Source: Chloroflexota bacterium
Lineage (GTDB): Bacteria; Chloroflexota; Dehalococcoidia; SZUA-161; SpSt-899
Reading direction: 5' to 3'
Assembly (NCBI GenBank): GCA_018657655.1
Contig: JABHWQ010000224.1
Span: 1 to 6,373, forward strand
DNA length: 6,373 bases
Below, piece by piece: positions 5,896 to 6,373 of this stretch. The stretch's first letter is position 1; each line of letters begins with the position of its first letter. The notes under the pieces are model-generated. The model searched no databases. It saw nothing but the letters and a program-made list of their open reading frames with translations, and was not told the DNA's origin. The position numbers and the translations under genes are program-made.

Positions 5896-5924
5896 TGGAC
5901 ATTGATTACTGTTTTGGCTATAAT
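5896..5924 (+). promoter_or_regulatory. Sigma70-type promoter for the HMG-CoA synthase-like gene
   Basis: TGGACA (5896-5901), a 17-base spacer and a perfect TATAAT (5919-5924) make a strong consensus promoter. The expected start is near 5931, giving a leader of about 63 nt. It diverges from the mfd promoter, with the two -35 boxes only 27 bp apart. A small GC hairpin (GGGC 5933-5936 with GCCC 5942-5945, extended by two weaker pairs) would sit at the very 5' end of the transcript. Confidence 0.7.
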
Positions 5925-5976
5925 TATTACTTGGGCCAATCGCCCGAATGAACGAGCTTTTGCATGCCAAGTGTTA

Positions 5977-5984
5977 TAAGGAGG
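5977..5984 (+). promoter_or_regulatory. Strong ribosome binding site deciding a TTG start
   Basis: TAAGGAGG lies nine bases before the TTG at 5994. No in-frame ATG or GTG fits this site, and the family N-terminus (VGITSYGAYIP) begins directly after the TTG. Confidence 0.75.
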
Positions 5985-5993
5985 ACGTGTAAA

Positions 5994-6373
5994 TTGGTTG
6001 GAATTACCTCTTACGGTGCCTATATCCCCATCTACCGGCTCGCCCGCAAAGATATCGGAGCCATGTGGGGCAAAGGCGCGGGTTCCGGTGAAAGATCCGT
6101 AGCCAACGCTGATGAAGACAGCCTCACGATGGGAGTTGAGGCGACTATTGATTGTTTGAGGGGCATGGACCGCAACAATGTCGATGCCCTTTATTTTGCC
6201 ACTGTTTCACCGCCGTATATCGAAAAGCAGTCAGCCAGCATTATTCGGGCGGCATCCGATTTGCGGGATGATATCCCCACAATGGATATCGGGCATTCTC
6301 TGCGGGGTTTCACGAATTGCCTGAGAGCTGCTGAAGATGCTGTTAAAGCAGGTTCAGCTAAAAACGCTATGGT
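5994..6373 (+). CDS. HMG-CoA synthase-family (archaeal-type, thiolase-fold) protein, N-terminal part, runs off the right edge
   Basis: The visible 126 residues begin VGITSYGAYIPIYRL, continue with RKDIGAMWGKG (18-28) and NADEDSLTMGVEA (38-50), and match the N-terminus of archaeal-type 3-hydroxy-3-methylglutaryl-CoA synthases without gaps. Active enzymes condense acetyl-CoA with acetoacetyl-CoA using a Glu in a (G)SES-PY motif and a nucleophilic Cys in an (E)FACKAGT motif. Here the corresponding stretches are ATVSPPY (69-75), with Val71 in place of Glu, and IGHSLRGFT (99-107), with Leu103 in place of Cys. A Cys at 109 is six residues further on and is not in the catalytic position. The fold is therefore clear, but ordinary HMGS or KAS III chemistry is doubtful. 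Family relatives often sit with a thiolase and a DUF35/OB-fold acyl-CoA protein, and such neighbours may lie to the right. The start is a TTG with a strong ribosome binding site and its own promoter. Confidence 0.82.
   Translation, partial: MVGITSYGAYIPIYRLARKDIGAMWGKGAGSGERSVANADEDSLTMGVEATIDCLRGMDRNNVDALYFATVSPPYIEKQSASIIRAASDLRDDIPTMDIGHSLRGFTNCLRAAEDAVKAGSAKNAM

Noticed and set aside
5902..5907. TTGATT as the -35 box of the HMGS-like gene
   Set aside because: It is only 11 bp from the TATAAT; TGGACA at 5896-5901 has the right 17-bp spacing.
5470..5979. 169-codon plus-strand open frame over the mfd start and intergenic region
   Set aside because: It is antisense to Mfd coding sequence for most of its length and runs through the HMGS-like gene's promoter. 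It shows no recognisable domain.

Overview
The window is bacterial chromosome with balanced base composition. It carries sigma70-type -35/-10 promoters, Shine-Dalgarno sites and some GTG/TTG starts. The gene set is a long-form NfeD/ClpP-class membrane protease, an archaeal-type branched-chain aminotransferase, Mfd, and an archaeal-type HMG-CoA-synthase-fold protein. Together with dispersed palindromic repeats of the GTCATTCTGA/GTCATTCC kind, it suggests a Chloroflexota (Dehalococcoidia-like) or similar uncultured lineage. This placement is an inference with modest confidence; no marker gene proves it.

Layout. (1) 1-289, minus strand: the 5' end of an exported NfeD-family serine protease gene that runs off the left edge. 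(2) 290-381: a compact divergent control region with a minus-strand promoter for the protease and a plus-strand extended -10 promoter for the next operon. (3) 382-2039, plus strand: a HAD-superfamily hydrolase followed 47 bp later by ilvE, probably one transcript, ended by a clear intrinsic terminator (2046-2076). (4) 2080-2380: about 300 bp without a gene, filled with nested and tandem inverted repeats of several dispersed families. (5) 2398-5783, minus strand: mfd, the transcription-repair coupling factor, broken into two frames. The break lies exactly in the Walker A region and looks like a deletion of about 49 bp between two short direct repeats. (6) 5784-5993: a second divergent control region with a good promoter in each direction, plus a palindrome and a hairpin in the mfd leader. 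(7) 5994-6373, plus strand: the 5' end of an HMG-CoA synthase-family gene that runs off the right edge. Both catalytic positions visible in the window (the general-base Glu and the nucleophilic Cys) are replaced by Val and Leu.

How the genes relate. No single pathway links them. IlvE performs the last step of Val/Leu/Ile synthesis, Mfd acts at stalled RNA polymerase, and NfeD acts at the membrane. The points most worth a second look are the scarred mfd, the HMGS-like protein without its catalytic pair, and the nested repeat cluster. I did not see a CRISPR array, tRNA, rRNA, transposase or phage gene.
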